Origin: Taxillus chinensis
Lineage: Eukaryota > Streptophyta > Magnoliopsida > Santalales > Loranthaceae
DNA: 64,000 bases
Assembly: GCA_023512835.1 (NCBI GenBank)
Contig: CM042092.1
Location: 47,458,400 to 47,522,399 of the forward strand
Reading direction: 5' to 3'
Shown: one piece after another, positions 22,422 to 33,471 of the stretch
Layout of the letters: each line of letters begins with the position of its first letter
Position numbering within the stretch: the first letter of the stretch is position 1
Position numbers and translations under genes: made by a program
Notes under the pieces: generated by a model
The model's input: only the letters and a program-made list of their open reading frames with translations
Told to the model about the DNA's origin: nothing
Database searches by the model: none

Positions 22422-22977
22422 TACACAAGCTACAACCTTTCCGCATCCATACACACCAAAATACTCACTATTCCAACCTGGTCCTTTGGAAAAAGATGAT
22501 TAGAATAACAAAACCAAGGTAACCATGCAAAAATATGCACGCCAATTTGAACGCCAATTCCCCAATTGGCGTGCAGCTCCAAATGCACTCAAACTTTACT
22601 CCAAGTCTCCTTGCATCTTGTAGAGGCCTGAGAAGCAAAAATATGCTTGCACGTGAAATGGGTGAATTCACGTGCAGCTCCAAATGCTCGAAATTTCGTG
22701 GTAGATAGAGGACCTCATTCAAGAAACTTTTGTTCTTGCACGCCAATTGTTTGAGGCCATCTACTAGGTCAAAAGTGAGCTCCAAGATCAGCCAAAACAA
22801 TTTAAAACCGCTTAGAACGCATAGCATCTTCCTAGGGCATAAATGTACGCTATCGCTCGACACATGCACCTCTCAAAAGTCCCCTCTTGGGCTCATCTCT
22901 TACCTTAAACTTGTGTACCAACATCCAAGGTGTTTGTGGTTAACTCCTTACACACGGGTTACACACGGGTCATTACA

Positions 22978-23210
22978 TCCCTTCATCAGCCTTCCCTTCA
23001 TCTTTAGGTACGGGTGCTACTACTTTGGATTAGCAGTAACAGCCTCTCTTCCACAGTCATAAACTATGGTGTCACTTGAAATGAAACCATCCAACGGTTT
23101 AGATGTACTGACAGGATAAAGGTTGGTTAGTTTCGGAGTGAAATCTGAGGGATACTCAGTAGCTTGTGTGGAGGTTGAATAGGTAGCTCCTGATGAATAG
23201 GTAGCTCATG
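22978..23210 (-). pseudogene. gag-pol linker of element A, continued
   Basis: The minus strand reads SSGATYSTSTQATEYPSDF, later SKPLDGFISSDTIVYDCGRE, then a PVPKDEGKA unit before the E2 boundary. Two stops interrupt it near 23023. No zinc knuckle is visible. It ends at the orientation switch near 23210. Confidence 0.6.
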
Positions 23211-23240
23211 TGGCCATGTCTTCATCAGGAGCTACCTATT
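23178..23240. repeat. 20-bp perfect inverted repeat at orientation switch
   Basis: Arms at 23178-23197 and 23221-23240 are exact reverse complements with a 23-bp spacer. Left of it copia sequence reads on the minus strand, right of it on the plus strand. The left arm is itself part of a short direct repeat (AATAGGTAGCTC at 23178 and 23196). Confidence 0.95.
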
Positions 23241-23950
23241 TCGATGACTATCGGAGAACATGGAGTTAGAAGGCCAAAGACGGATACTGAACTTACCAAT
23301 GACGAAAGAGCCTAGCAATGTGCTAGCGAAAAGGCTCTGGCATACGTAACATCGTCTTCGGACTCCAAAGATTTCACGGACGTCTAAGGCTGAACGACAA
23401 CGAGAGCTGTCTGGGATAAACTAACAATCCTCTATGAGGGAAGTCAGTCCCAAATGCAGAACGTCATTTGTGCTTTCAGACAGAACTTTGAGAGCTTCAA
23501 TCATAAACCTGGCGAATCCCTCGAGAGCATCTACCGGAGGTTCGGCAAGCTAATTCTTGAGCTGAAAACTGTCAATGAGCATTATACGCAATTCCAAATC
23601 ATTGACAAGTTTTTCCGCTCGTTGCCGGATCGCTACTACTCCAAGTAGCTCTAGATGCAAGCGGACAAGAACTGGCAGTATGTTGTCCCTGAAGAACTAT
23701 ACGGAGAGCTACGGACTCATGAGGTCAGGTTCAAATACACTGACCGAGATGAGAAAATAGCTTGAAAAGAAAAGGGGGTAGCTTTCAAAGCTACGGAATG
23801 TCTTAGCATACAACGGAATGATGATATGGAAGAGTTAGAGAACTCTGACTCTGACGCTGAAGAAGAAATAGCTCTTCTGGTCAAATACTTCGAGTGATTC
23901 CTGCAGAAAAGCAGAAAAGGATTCAGAAGAGGCTCCTCATCATCATCCAC
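23216..23950 (+). pseudogene. gag: copia gag (UBN2-type), degenerate
   Basis: From about 23285 one frame can be followed with stops. It reads SEKALAYVTSSSDSKDF, then WDKLTILYEGSQSQMQNVIC, FRQNFESFNHKPGESLESIY and LPDRYYSK. Later segments are ELRTHEVRFKYTDRDEKIA and an acidic NSDSDAEEEIALLVKYFE. This matches the copia capsid family in order and spacing. Stops at several positions and a shift near 23270 make it non-functional. It ends in a Ser run at the E3 insertion, just before the expected zinc knuckle. The ATG at 23216 lies inside the inverted-repeat junction and may not be the native start. Confidence 0.75.
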
Positions 23951-26028
23951 TGTCACGCCCCAGATTCCGAAACCCACAGAACCAGGAACGTGACTTCCCC
24001 ATGCCCACTCTGGAGGTCAAGGGATTGTAGACTGATCTATTCCTATCCAATACTACAACGGGGGTAGCATTGCACATACCAATGATCCAAATACAACACG
24101 CAATCAACCAATAACCATCAGTGCAGTCAATATGACTGAATTCAATCCACCCATAAACACAGATTTACAATGTCCAGCTATCCAAGTTAATACAACTGTC
24201 ATGGACCCGTGTCCGGAAAGTAAATAATCAAACCAATAACTAAATCCATGAAGAGGAATCCCACATAATGAGGTCCCAACCTGCTCCACTATGACTCCAA
24301 CGGCTACCCCCTACAACCTGTAGGAAAATAGAAACAAAGTAGGGTGAGCACGAGAGCCAGTAGGTGATCCCTATCTCCACCAACCCCTCACATAAAACCT
24401 TAAGTCTACATGAGCAGTGTATACTTGTGCATGTGTAGTGTCCTACTCTATCACAGAGTACCTACGTTCAACAAACGGAACATATTATCTCACACCAAAT
24501 CTCGACGGATCTCAATCTTTCCCCAAGGAGCCATATGTGGGACCCATGGTGTCCCTGTTGACAACCGGCCACATAATGGGACCTGAGATAACCAGCCACG
24601 TAGGGGACCCGTGGCAACTTGCCAGCCCTATGTGGGACCCGCAGTTATCTCCAACAATCCCCACCACCAAAAACACCACCAACTCATGCAATAAATTAAA
24701 CAGCAGGTGTTAAATTAAATGCTCAATATACATATAAGATATTTAAGAGTTTACATCCAGACCGATAATGTGCCACAAATAACAAGTATAACACCAAGTA
24801 TTGCAGATTTCAGATAACATTAATAACTTAAAATTTCAACATCAAGCCCAGGTAACACCCTTTATATTCATTATCTATCTACTTACCTCTAATAATATCT
24901 AATTACTTATATATTTAATTATTATTACTTCTTCACCTATAGTATATTAATATATATATATTTTTATAAATATTCATATATCTGTATTTATATATATATT
25001 ATCTATATATGTACTTATACATGTATTTATATAATATATACATATATATATATATATTTATATATAAAAAGAAAAAAAAGAAAACCGGCCCATTTGGAGG
25101 GCCGGTCTTTGCGTCATCTTGCCAGCCCATTAGAGCTGGCGCTGGTCCCGGGGGCGGCAAGGTGGCCGCCCCCTCCCCTCACGCCGTCCACGCCCACGAG
25201 GCACGCGGACGGGACTCCAGGCGGTGGGTCGCGCAGGGCGTACGACGCGGCGTGCGGCGCCCGACGGAGCGCACGGGTCGCGCGATGCGCGAGGCTGTGC
25301 CGCGGGCGGCAGTGGCCGCCTTCTCCTCCTTCCACCTCCTCTGCGCGGGACGCGTCCCCTCCATCCCACTGTCAGTGCAAGGCAGGCGGCGACGACGTAG
25401 GTGCGGCCGCCGATCTCCATCCTTCCCAAGCCGGCAAGCAGCGCACGCCTGGTCAACGTAGCGACGACATCATCGTGTCTTCCTCCCCCTCCACGCCATA
25501 CGTTAGATACCTATTTAACTATACGTATATTCATATACCTATATACATGTATAATCAAAACTTCAACACGAACCCTCAAATCCTGCGTTCAAACACAAGG
25601 TGGAAACAAGGAAACACCTACCTGAATCAGGGATCTGTAGAACTGCTTCAAACTTTCGGCTATTCTCTTGTCAAGTTCTGTGCACAACGTAGGGTTTCTA
25701 CCCCAACTCTTCCTTTTATATAACCATTTATCAAATTTAATAATAATCATAATACACTCAATAATAATACTAATAATAATCCAAAGACTTAAATACTCAT
25801 CTCAATTTATAATAACAAAACATATTAACATAATTATTAATAATAACGTGATAATAACTATAAACACAAAATGTTGAAACAATTATGATAATAATAACGC
25901 ATAATAAACCCGTATATTAAAATGATATCAGAAATAACTCAACGCTCATGCTAAGGCCACGTTGTCGGAGAAAACATTCCAACTCTATTCGGACAGCTTC
26001 CAGCCTTACTTTGGTACGAGTTTCTACA
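23951..26028 (-). repeat. E3 3' LTR (left copy)
   Basis: Starts TGTCACGCCCCAG and ends GAGTTTCTACA. It contains an AT-rich block (24880-25080) followed abruptly by a GC-rich block (25083-25482), then AT-rich DNA again. TATA (minus) is at about 25712-25724. Confidence 0.95.
25083..25482. other. GC-rich island in E3 left LTR
   Basis: CpG-dense DNA opening with hairpin ACCGGCCC/GGGCCGGT (25083-25106) and a GCCAGC/GCTGGC hairpin (25121-25140). Long frames on both strands overlap here (e.g. 25094-25723), which is a base-composition effect. They are not conserved in the right LTR. Confidence 0.75.
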
Positions 26029-26063
26029 TCCTCCCCACCTTAGGACTTTTCGTCCCCGAAAAG
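26029..26063 (-). other. E3 polypurine tract
   Basis: On the element strand CTTTTCGGGGACGAAAAG is followed by TCCTAAGGTGGGGAGGA, which abuts the LTR. The same block is repeated at 26197-26231, where it forms the end of pol. Confidence 0.88.
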
Positions 26064-26208
26064 ACAAGCCATCCACTACGACGCCGACAAACAAGGTAAC
26101 CAACAGCACAACAATTCACACGCAATCCAAAAAGATTAAATCATAAGCACAAACACAACAAGGTTAACTACCTCAATGCATGATGAAGATCTTGACATCC
26201 TCCCCACC

Positions 26209-27693
26209 TTAGGACTGTTCGTCCTCGAACAGCTCGGGGTGAAGAGCACGCATCTGAGTCTCCCGCTCCCAGGTCTGCTCCTCCAAATTACAATGGCGCC
26301 ACAAAACTCGGACCAACGGAATCGTTTTGCCCCGCAAGACCTGCTCCCGCCGATCTAAAATCTGAACTGGTGCCTCTACAATGGAACTATCATCTGCTAG
26401 CTCTATCTCACGCCAATCAAGCACATGGGAAGGATCCGGGTATTATCTTCGCAACTGAGAGACATGAAAAACATCATGAACACGAGCCAACTCGGGTGGT
26501 AACTCCAATCGATAGGCAACCGGTCCCACAGCTGCAATGATAGGAAAAGGACCCACAAATCAAGGTGAGAGCTTGGAACCGTGCCCAAAGCGTCTGTGCC
26601 CTCGTCGTGGCGAGACTCGCAAGAAGACGCGATCCCCTACGACGAATTGAAGCGGTCGCCGCCGTCTGTCAGCATATGATTTCTATCGACTCTGGGCTGT
26701 CAACATCCGCTGCCGGATCACTTGAACCAAGTCTGTAGTCTCCTGAATCATATCGGGACCCAAAACAACTGCCTCTCCTGCCTGGGCCCAACACAAAGGG
26801 GAGCGACAAGGTCGTCCATACAATGCCTCATATGGCGCCATCCCTATCATAGCCTGATAGCTGTTATTGTAGGAAAACTCTACCAAGGGAAGGTGAGCCT
26901 CCCAACTACCACCAAAATCCAACACACAGGCACGATGCATATCCTCGAGGATCTGAATAGTGCGTTCAGACTGGCCATCTGTCTGAGGGTGGTAAGCTGT
27001 ACTCAAGTTCACTCGGGTGCCCAATGCACGCTGTAACTGTCGCCAGAACTGCGAAGTGAACCGAGCATCCCTATCAGAAATGATCGATAATGTCACACCA
27101 TGCAATCGTACTATCACATCAATATAACGCTGTCCCAAGGTCCGGACCGGATCGGTCTCGCGAATCGGAATAAAGTGGGCAGATTTCGTCAAACGGTCGA
27201 TAACAACCCAAATGGTATCATGACCTCTAGAACGAGGAAGCCCTGTGACGAAGTCCATAGTCACATGATCCCACTTCCACTCCAGCACAGGTAATGACTG
27301 TAACTCACCAGCAGACCGCAAATGCTCAGCCTTGACCTGCTGGCATGTCAAACACCGTCAAACAAACTCCGCAATGGCTTTCTTAAGGCCCGACCACCAG
27401 AACTGTTATCGTACCGCATGGTACATCTTCGTTCCTCCAGGGTGAACAGCCAAACGAGAGTGATGGAATTCCCGTAGAACTGTCTCCCGGAGAGAAGATG
27501 GAACTATCAATCGACCTCGATAGCGCAACACATGGTCGGAATCCTCTGTCCAATCTGTCGAAAGTACGGCGGTCTGAATCTGATCCCGAAGGACCTCACA
27601 CTCGACATCCCCCAACTGACCTTCAATAACCTGACGCCGCAACTCAGGCACTGCTATAACCACACTCAACATACCCTGTACTGCTCCCTGCAT
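26209..27693 (-). pseudogene. pol: gypsy integrase and chromodomain-like tail (E3)
   Basis: Zinc-binding part HHSRLAVHPGGTKMYHAVR at 27480-27410; core [21 protein letters not shown] and [14 protein letters not shown] in 27351-26683. The tail 26424-26209 reads [19 protein letters not shown] and ends HPELFEDEQS. Stops at 27406, 27352, 26683 and near 26580 and 26450 interrupt one continuous frame. They fall at codons where sister copies have Gln or Arg, i.e. C-to-T changes. Confidence 0.9.
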
Positions 27694-27696
27694 TGG

Positions 27697-29319
27697 CTAC
27701 AACCTCAAAACAGCTAATTGCCCCATCATCTCCCATTCCTTGATAGCACAGAGAGCCACTGTGGCCTGACTCTTCCGGCTCAAGGCATCAACTACTACAT
27801 TTCCCTTCCCAGGTGTATACTGAAGATCAAACTGAAACTGCTGCATATACTCCACCCAATGCCTCTGTCGGAGATTCAAATCCCGCTGAGAAAATATGTA
27901 CTGCAAACTCTTGTGGTCAGTAAATACTACAAACTTCTCCCCAAGGAGATAGTGTTGCCAACTCTTCAATGCAAAGATCACTGCAGCTAGCTCCAAATCG
28001 TGCGTGGGGTAATTTTTCTCATGGATCCTCAATTGACGGGATCCATAAGCAATTACCCGCCCTTCTTGCATGAGCACGCAACCCAATCCAACATTAGAGG
28101 CATCACAATAAACCTCATAGGGTACACCCTCCTGGGGCAGGACCAGGATAGGTGCTGAAGTCAATCTGGCCTTCAGCTGACTGAAAGCCTCCTCACAAGC
28201 ATCCGACCAGTCAAATCGTACTCCCTTTCGGGTCAAACCAGTCATCGGTGCAGCTAAACGAGAGAAGTCCTTAACGAACCTCCTATAATAACCTGCCAAC
28301 CCTAGAAAACTTCGAATCTCAAAAACGTTCGTTGGGCGCTACCATGATATCACGGCCTCAATCTTGCCAGGATCCACCGTGATACCCTCTGATGATACCA
28401 CATGCCCTAAAAATTTCACTCGCTGCAGCCAAAAATCGCACTTCGTGAACTTTGCGTACAGTCTATGGTCCCTCAACATCTGCAACACCACATGTAAATG
28501 CTTCTCATGCTCGCTCTCTGTTTGGGAGTAAATCAAGATATCATCAATAAAGACCACCACGAACTGATCAAGATAGGGTGTGAAAATCTGGTTCATTAGT
28601 CCCATAAACACCGCTGGGACATTAGTGAGCCCAAAGGGCATCACTAGCCACTCATAATGGCCATATCTGCAACTGAAGGCTGTCTTTGGGATGTCTGACT
28701 CCCGCACACGCAACTGATGGTATCCAGATCTCAAATCAATCTTGGAAAACCAACGGGCACCCCTGAATTGATCAAATAAGTCATCGATCCTCGGTAGGGG
28801 GTATCTGTTCTTCACTGTCACCTAGTTCAACCGTCGGTAGTCAATACACAACCGAAGCGAACCATCTGCCCTTTTGGCGAATAACACCGGAGCACTCCAA
28901 GGCGAACTACTCCGTTTAATAAAACCACACGCCAAAAGACCGTTAATCTGCCTCTTGAGCTCTCGAAGCTCAACTGGTGCCATCCTATATGCTGCCAATC
29001 TGATAGGTGTTGTCCCGGGTAGCAACTCTATCGAGAAGTCCACCTCTCTCTCTGGTGGTAATTCAACAAAGTCCTCGGGAAACACGTCGGGAAACTGATC
29101 CACCACCTTTGGTAACGCCATCTTACCCTCCCGCTGGGAGTCGACAAGTGTCAAACTGGCCAACTGATGGGTTACATCACCCCATCCTTGCCTCAAAGGC
29201 CCCAACTTGCATGCATCATCAGACCATTCACCCACAAAAGTACCTCGAATGCCCTCAGGTGTGAGGAAGGTCACTCTTCGCCTGTAACACTCAATCACTG
29301 CCTCCATACGGGTTAACTA
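27697..29319 (-). pseudogene. pol: gypsy RT and RNase H (E3)
   Basis: [13 protein letters not shown] (end of the 29307-28822 piece), then [12 protein letters not shown] and the catalytic FIDD in [12 protein letters not shown] (28821-28339 piece). RNase [37 protein letters not shown] and [17 protein letters not shown] (28299-27697 piece). All pieces share one frame; stops at 28822, 28339 and 27697 stand where E1 has Gln or an equivalent. Without those stops the frame would be open. Confidence 0.92.
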
Positions 29320-30946
29320 GTCCATACCCAAAATCACGTCAAAGGCATCAAAGTGCATCACAAATAGGTTACACTGGAGGTCAACACCTCCGAGAGAAAC
29401 CTCACATCCCGTACAGACCCTATCAATCACCACCAGGCCCCCTACGGGTGTATCGACCACAAGGGGCTGATCAACAATAGTACAATCCAACTCTAATCCC
29501 TCTACGGTGGAGTGTGCAATAAAAGAGTGTGTAGCACCAGTGTCAATCAAGACAGTACAAATAGTACGTGAAACCAAAATCGTACCTCTCACCGCAGCTG
29601 GCCCCTGACTCGCCTCGTCAACTAGTGGAACTTCTGCCTCTCTATCAGTGATAGCATAGTTCCTCCCCTTCTGCACACTGCCGCTGGCCCGTCTCGTCGT
29701 AGCTCGATCATTTTGTCCCTTCTGAGCCTGGGCCTCCTGCTGAGGCTGTTGTGTAGCAGGTCGTCCCTGTATTGACTGTCCTGACTGAGCTGGTCTCTGA
29801 TATGGAGCCCCGCTCCTCTGGCCCTGGTCACGAGGTCGATGAGGCCCCGCAACACTAGCTGAGCTGGCAGAAGGACACTCTCCTATCCTGTGTCCCAGTC
29901 CCCCACATCGAAAGCACTTCAACGGGTTGCCATTCTTCCGCCTACAATCCGCCTCCTTGTGTCCCCGAAGTCCACAAGATCGACATGTCCCCAAAAACCG
30001 TGAGGTAGAACTGCTGCCTGAGTTCCCCGTATGTGAGAATTTGGGCACCGGCCTCTTGTCCCCCTGTCCCTCAGACTGCTCCTCTCTTGGCCTCTTTTGG
30101 CTAGGCCCTGATGAGCTCCCTGGTTTCTGAGTCCTGATTTGGTTTAAGTCCCGCTCTCCAATAAGTGCCTTATTGACCGCGTCACTGTACGTAGTCAATT
30201 CCATCATATTTAATCCCCTCCTGAGTGAGGGTCTCAGCCCATCTATGAAATCCTGGGTCTTATTAGCCTTAACCCTCCATGACTCTGGGGCAAATCTCCC
30301 TAGCTCAGTGAAAGCAGTGACATACTCGTCACGATCCGATCGCCCTGCGCTCCAGTGTATAGTACTCCCGTCGCCTCGTCTTCTGCACAGAGCGAGGGAA
30401 ATACTCTGTGTAGAAGAGCTCCACGAAGTCCTCCCATACCATCGGGCTTTCGTGAACATGCTTCACAGCGTCCCACCACCTACGGGCCCCACCTACTAAG
30501 AAATGCGTGGCTAAGCGGACCTTAGCCTCCTCGGGCACCTGGATCAGCTCGAAGATGTCCTCTGTCCATTTGACCCATTCCTCGGCCTCATCGGGTCTCG
30601 TATTCGCCTCAAACTTTGTCGGTTTCTGCTTCAGGAACCGACTCATCCAGTCGATCGGTACTGCAGGCGGGACTGCCGTGACTTGTGGCTGGCTCTCCTC
30701 TAAAACCTCCTGCTGTTGTTCCTGCTGAGGCTGCTGCTGCTTCCTCAGTTCCTCCTGCATCACTTCTCTGGCCACCTCCCTCATGGTACCCTGTATGGCA
30801 CCCTGGATTTGGCTCAGTATTTGAGCCCCAATCTGAGCAGCAATATCTGAACCCAAGGCAGGTACTGGAGAACTCTGCTCTCCTTGTGATTCGGACTGAA
30901 TGGATAGCTCCTCTGCTAGACCTTGAGCCCTAGTCTTAGGTGCCAT
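29320..30946 (-). pseudogene. gag: gypsy gag and protease (E3)
   Basis: The start is MAPKTRAQGLAEELSIQS at 30946. An upstream in-frame ATG at 30961 is less likely, because an acceptor-like TGCAG ends at 30948. The Gag segment reads WVKWTEDIFELIQVPEEAKV, with a frameshift near 30350. Zinc knuckles CRSCGLRGHKEADC and CFRCGGLGHRIGEC follow. The protease has VLIDTGATHSFIA, and the frame stops at 29317 (TAG for Trp) after DVILGMD. A Gln-rich stretch lies at about 30715-30755. Confidence 0.9.
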
Positions 30947-31354
30947 TCTGCACCAACACATATCAACAATATCTATTAACTACTGCGCACTAGTCAAACA
31001 ACCAAATTATGTGGTCATTCACTTAGACTCCCTAGGTTTTAATTAGCACAATAACATTGTCAATTTAAGCACAGTCAATCACCCAAGAGAAACAAACCAC
31101 AGATAGCCAATTGTATATTCAATACAAGCACATCATTATAGCAGCATTAGCAGATAATTTCTAGTGCCTAGATATGCACACGATCACACAAGATGTATGT
31201 ACCCAACCCAAATGCTTCCTAAGATGGTCTGATCGACCCTCAGTCAACCCAGAACACCTATAAGGACTGCGTTGATCAGGCGCCCTCCCTATAGTCTTCC
31301 AAGCTTCTAAGTGTCTATCAACCACCCCTCTCTAACTTAGGTCCACTAAACCAT

Positions 31355-31366
31355 GCTCTATTACCA
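31355..31366 (-). other. E3 primer-binding site, mutated
   Basis: Element-strand TGGTAATAGAGC differs from TGGTATCAGAGC at two positions. It lies 3 nt from the 5' LTR. Confidence 0.8.
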
Positions 31367-31369
31367 ACT

Positions 31370-33466
31370 TGTCACGCCACAGATTCCGAAACCCACAGAA
31401 CCAGGAACGTGACTTTCCCATGCCCACTCCGGAGGTCAAGGGATTGTAGACTGATCTATTCCTATCCAATACTACAACGGGGGTAGCATTGCACATACCA
31501 ATGATCCAAATACAACACGCAATCAACCAATAACCATCAGTGCAGTCAATATGACTGAATTCAATCCACCCATAAACACAGATTTACAATGTCCAGCTAT
31601 CCAAGTTAATACAATTGTCACGGAGCCGTGTCCGGAAAGTAAATAATCAAATCAATAACTAAATCCATGAAGAGGAATCCCACATAATGAGGTCCCAACC
31701 TGCTCCACTATGACTCCAACGGCTACCCCCTACAACCTGTAGGAAAATAGAAACAAAGTAGGGTGAGCACGAGAGCCAGTAGGTGATCCCTATCTCCACC
31801 AACCCCTCACATAAAACCTTAAGTCTACATGAGCAGTGTATACTTGTGCATGTGTAGTGTCCTACTCTATCACAGAGTACCTACGTTCAACAAACGGAAC
31901 ATATTATCTCACACCAAATCTCGACAGATCTCAATCTTTCCCCAAGGAGCCATATGTGGGACCCATGGTGTCCCTGTTGACAACCGGCCACATAATGGGA
32001 CCTGAGATAACCAGCCACGTAGGGGACCCGTGGCATCTTGCCAGCCCTATGTGGGACCCGCGGTTATCTCCAATAATCCCCACCACCAAAAACACCACCA
32101 ACTCATGCAATAAATTAAACAGCAGGTGTTAAATTAAATGCTCAATATACATATAAAATATTTAAGAGTTTACATCCAGACCGATAATGTGCCATAAATA
32201 ACAAGTATAACACCAAGTATTGCAGATTTCAGATAACATTAATAACTTGAAATTTCAACATCAAGCCCAGGTAACACCCTTTATATTCATTATCTATCTA
32301 CTTACCTCTAATAATATCTAATTACTTATATATTTAATTATTATTACTTCTTCACCTATAGTATATTAATATATATATATTTTTATAAATATTCATATAT
32401 CCGTATTTATATATATATTATCTATATATGTACTTATACATGTATTTATATAATATATACATATATATATATATATTTATATATAAAAAGAAAAAAAAGA
32501 AAACCGGCCCATTTGGAGGGCCGGTCTTTGCGTCATCTTGCCAGCCCATTAGGGCTGGCGCTGGTCCCACGGGCGGCAAGGTGGCCGCCGCCCCCTCCCC
32601 TCACGCTGTCCACGCCCACGAGGCACGCGGACGGGACTCTAGGCGGCGGGTCGCGCAGGGCGTACGACGCGGCGTGCGGCTACGACGCGGCGTGCGGCCC
32701 GACGGAGCGCGCGGGTCGCGCGATGCGCGAGGCTGTGCCGCGGGCAGCAGTGGCTGCCTTCTCCTCCTTCCACCTCCTCTGCGCGGGAAGCGTACCCTCC
32801 GTCCCACTGTCAGCGCAAGGCAGGCGGCGACGACGTAGGTGCGGCCGCCGATCTCCGTCCTTCCCAAGCCGGCAAGCAGCGCACGCCTGGTCAACGTAGC
32901 GACGACATCATCGTGTCTTCCTCCCCCTCCACGCCATACGTTAGATACCTATTTAACTATACGTATATTCATATACCTATATACATGTATAATCAAAACT
33001 TCAACACGAACCCTCAAATCCTGCGTTCAAACACAAGGTGGAAACAAGGAAACACCTACCTGAATCAGGGATCTGTAGAACTGCTTCAAACCTTCGGCTC
33101 TTCTCTTGTCAAGTTCTGTGCACAACGTAGGGTTTCTAGCCCAACTCTTCCTTTTATATAACCATTTATCAAATTTAATAATAATCATAATACACTCAAT
33201 AATAATACTAATAATAATCCAAAGACTTAAATACTCATCTCAATTTATAATAACAAAACATATTAACATAATTATTAATAATAACGTGATAATAACTATA
33301 AACACAAAATATTGAAACAATTATGATAATAATAACGCATAATAAACCCGTATATTAAAATGATATCAGAAATAACTCAACGCTCATGCTAAGGCCACGT
33401 TGTCGGAGAAAACATTCCAACTCTATTCGGACAGCTTCCAGCCTTACTTAGGTACGAGTTTCTACA
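31370..33466 (-). repeat. E3 5' LTR (right copy)
   Basis: Differs from the left copy by scattered substitutions and an 18-bp tandem duplication (32663-32680 and 32681-32698, TACGACGCGGCGTGCGGC). The GC-rich island is at 32500-32920. Confidence 0.95.
33054..33165 (-). promoter_or_regulatory. E3 TATA box and splice-donor-like site
   Basis: On the minus strand a TATATAAAAGG-type box at 33162-33150 is followed after about 95 nt by ATTCAG|GTAGGTG (exon end 33060). Candidate acceptors are TTCCTACAG with its G at 31737 (inside the LTR) and TTGGTGCAG with its G at 30948, one base before the gag ATG. Confidence 0.5.
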
Positions 33467-33471
33467 TCCAC

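Larger units (their letters stand above)
14467..22977 (-). mobile_element. E2: non-autonomous gypsy-derived LTR element
   Basis: LTRs of 1898 and 1905 bp flank a 4.7 kb interior. Read on the minus strand it runs 5' LTR (22977-21073), PBS (21069-21059), decayed gag/protease traces, long non-coding DNA, the last codons of a gypsy pol, PPT, 3' LTR. No RT, RNase H or integrase is detectable. The LTR shares hairpins, palindromes and leader with E1. E5 (59830 onward) carries the same interior, so this is a replicating family and not a single wreck. No 5-bp target duplication: gggtg on the left, tccct on the right. Confidence 0.88.
21073..22977 (-). repeat. E2 5' LTR (right copy)
   Basis: Same content as the left LTR, but its minisatellite at 21590-21747 has about one more unit. 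A donor-like AG|GTAGGG (minus) has its exon end at 22170, about 175 nt after the TATA box. Confidence 0.95.
1..23210 (-). mobile_element. Sirevirus-like Ty1/copia element A, split by two insertions
   Basis: Minus-strand copia element in four visible blocks: 1-1511 (post-pol spacer), 1512-2494 (RT end and RNase H), 11787-14466 (RT start, integrase, protease, Lys-rich linker) and 22978-23210 (linker continued). Domain order protease-integrase-RT-RNase H is that of Ty1/copia. The RT/RNase H sequence is close to that of element B at 57505-59301, and the spacer 1-1511 matches the spacer 55890-57504 of B. The 3' part (third ORF and 3' LTR) lies left of the window. The gag end is lost at an inverted junction near 23210. 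Sirevirus assignment rests on the RT/RNase H motifs and the long post-pol region; it is inference. Confidence 0.85.
23951..33466 (-). mobile_element. E3: Ty3/gypsy chromovirus, complete but defective
   Basis: Flanked by the target duplication tccac at 23946-23950 and 33467-33471. LTRs are 2078 bp (left) and 2097 bp (right). On the minus strand the order is gag, protease, RT, RNase H, integrase, chromodomain-like tail, PPT. LTR ends are TG...CA. The LTR sequence is unlike E1 except for short terminal and leader blocks, so this is a different family. About eight in-frame stops and one frameshift disrupt gag-pol. Confidence 0.95.

Noticed and set aside
25094..25723. 209-codon plus-strand frame in E3 LTR
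   Set aside because: GC-rich LTR DNA gives overlapping frames on both strands; the matching frame is altered in the right LTR (32513-32899) and no domain is present.
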